Shown: positions 62,696 to 64,000 of the stretch, piece by piece
Numbering within the stretch: position 1 is the first letter of the stretch
Layout of the letters: each line of letters begins with the position of its first letter
Source of the DNA: Fasciola hepatica
Taxonomy: Eukaryota > Platyhelminthes > Trematoda > Plagiorchiida > Fasciolidae
Reading direction: 5' to 3'
DNA length: 64,000 nt
NCBI GenBank assembly: GCA_948099385.1
Contig: CANUEZ040000116.1
Span: forward strand, 11,228,001-11,292,000
Notes under the pieces: generated by a model
What the model was told of the DNA's origin: nothing
What the model saw: the letters and a program-made list of their open reading frames with translations, nothing else
The model's database searches: none
Made by a program: the position numbers and the translations under genes

Positions 62696-63370
62696 CAAAT
62701 TCATACCCAATAACTCTCAGGTACGTGACTTGGGTCTACACTATTCATGCAAGTTTGACTGTTCGGAACACGCAGCCATACAGGTGGCTAAAGCACGCCG
62801 TACGATCGGGCTAATACACCAAACATTCATTTTGCCAGAAAGTAAACCAAACATTTTAGGTCCCATGTTAGACCTCTTCTGGAATGCGGCTCAATCACTT
62901 GTTCCAACATGCGACAAAGCGACGGTGTAGCGTTTGAGAAAGTACAACGGGCATTCACGAAACAGCTCCTAGGTTTTTCTTCGCCCTCTTATTACATGGA
63001 ACCTTGTGATCTGCTGAAAATCGATCCCTTACGGCTACGCCACCTAAGAAACAACTATCCATTCTTTCACAATATCCTGAAGAATAGATCATGTAGTTCA
63101 GTACGGCAGGTGAGAACCCTCTCTACTTACCCCTTATGTAACCATAGGTTCTTGGTTTCTGTCCCTTTGCCGAAGCTTGAACTTCGGTCAAACTTTCCAT
63201 CAACAAGTACGCTTCATTGTGGAACAAGCTACCACAATGAATTCGGGCATTATCAGCGACACCTGTGGCTTTCAAACGGGAAATATGAATAGCCCTAACG
63301 GTAGACACGCTGACCAGGACGTACAATCCCTATATTTCAAGGGCTCAGGCCTTTGAGGTAGGTATAGGGT
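62696..63370 (+). mobile_element. LINE-G: 5'-truncated CR1-like LINE 3' fragment
   Basis: 62730-62930 and 62909-63292 overlap in different frames and encode the RT C-terminal region: VAFEKVQRAFTKQLLGFSSP, then LKIDPLRLRHLRNNYPFFHN, matching the LINE-E and LINE-1 blocks (EKVQR..TK..IGF; LDPLWLRR). Frameshifts make it a pseudogene. It starts right after the LINE-E tail. No clear tail of its own was seen near 63370. Confidence 0.75.
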
Positions 63371-64000
63371 ACTAATAAATCAAATAACCGCTTTGAGCGA
63401 CCCAGCCTCAATTAGACCCGCCTAGGGTTGGCCTCCTCGCTGCAGCACTAAGTGAACTCAGCGGTTCATTCTCACGACCTGGGACGGTAAAACAATCCCA
63501 ATTTTTTACCATAAAATCCTTTGGGGGCAAACCAACATAGCAGCTTACGGCACACTCAGGTATAAGGGTATCACTTTTTTGGGGCAGCAAGTAGTGCCCC
63601 ACCCTAATGCAAACTGGTGTTCAGTGAGCTTGAACCCCAACAAGTAGTCGCGGGCTGTGGTAGACTCTACCTTCTCCCGCATTTTCCATCCGCATTGGGG
63701 ATCTGACTTCACGAATATGACGAGTGTTACCGTGGCATATCTGTGAGCATTCCTGGCTGTGATTGTCTCCCTGCACAGAGCTGACCACCGATGAGACGAC
63801 AGAAACCTCAGACAGTAAGAAAAAGGCATAAAAGAGAGAGAGAGAGAGAGAAAATACCCCACTGTTTTGGCTTCCAGGTATACCAGCTTTGTCACAAGTG
63901 AGCCATGTCTCCAGGCTGCCCTGTTGCTACGGACTGACTGGTGTGGCTAACCTATTCTCAGCGCGGCCTGTTACATGCGGTCCATGTTTCGGCCGGGGCG
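63371..64000. other. Unassigned sequence with a GA microsatellite
   Basis: A (GA)n run of about 19 bp lies at 63833-63851. The minus-strand open frame 63895-63545 (116 codons) resembles nothing I know. No other feature is supported. Confidence 0.4.

Noticed and set aside
63545..63895. 116-codon minus-strand frame near the right edge
   Set aside because: No recognisable motif, partly over a GA microsatellite and with no supporting context.
1..64000. Host protein-coding gene, tRNA, rRNA, CRISPR array or operon
   Set aside because: Nothing with spliced-exon character, cloverleaf sequence or regular spacer array was seen; all convincing coding similarity is to retroelements.

Overview
This window looks like a transposon graveyard from a repeat-rich animal genome. 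I found no convincing host gene, tRNA, rRNA, CRISPR array or prokaryotic operon. Essentially everything recognisable is a retroelement of three kinds: Penelope-like elements (PLE) with a GIY-YIG endonuclease, BEL/Pao LTR retrotransposons, and CR1/jockey-like LINEs with an apurinic-type (EEP) endonuclease. That mixture at moderate GC suits a large, repeat-laden metazoan genome. A flatworm would fit well, but this is inference and the species is not established.

Layout. 1-8.7 kb: LINE pieces on the minus strand (a 3'-UTR fragment, a 5'-truncated copy, a decayed long copy). 8.7-10.3 kb: nothing recognisable. 10.3-14.7 kb: a decayed plus-strand LINE. 14.7-15.1 kb: a BEL integrase scrap. 15.1-23.5 kb: a minus-strand LINE 3'-UTR fragment split by a 6.3-kb composite PLE insertion (17083-23397) flanked by an 11-14 bp target duplication. 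The PLE holds an inverted copy, a 5'-truncated copy and a full copy, all nearly identical. 24.4-28.9 kb: an old minus-strand BEL (BEL-3) whose RT is interrupted by LINE 3' ends. 28.9-39.1 kb: a LINE 3'-UTR fragment, then a nearly full-length decayed minus-strand LINE (LINE-D). 39.2-40.8 kb: a plus-strand LINE of another type (LINE-F). 40.8-54.0 kb: an old minus-strand BEL (BEL-2), into whose 3' non-coding part a young BEL (BEL-1, 41318-48008) has inserted in the opposite orientation. 54.0-62.7 kb: a plus-strand LINE (LINE-E) with a very long apparent 3' UTR. 62.7-63.4 kb: a LINE 3' fragment. 63.4-64 kb: nothing recognisable.

Most notable signals: (i) the PLE composite, whose RT and GIY-YIG frames are separated by one in-frame UGA in all three copies; (ii) BEL-1, with two 377-bp LTRs that look identical and a perfect 5-bp target duplication, yet with broken coding frames, two of the lesions being Trp-to-stop changes where BEL-2 still has Trp; (iii) a small 3'-terminal hairpin, A-rich AATAAA-like stretch and ATT-type tail shared by at least eight LINE ends, with stem sequences that change together between subfamilies; (iv) a 1.1-kb patch of about 99% identity between two LINE-derived segments 28 kb apart whose flanks are clearly diverged. 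All similarity statements come from reading the window against itself by eye. No database search or alignment program was run.
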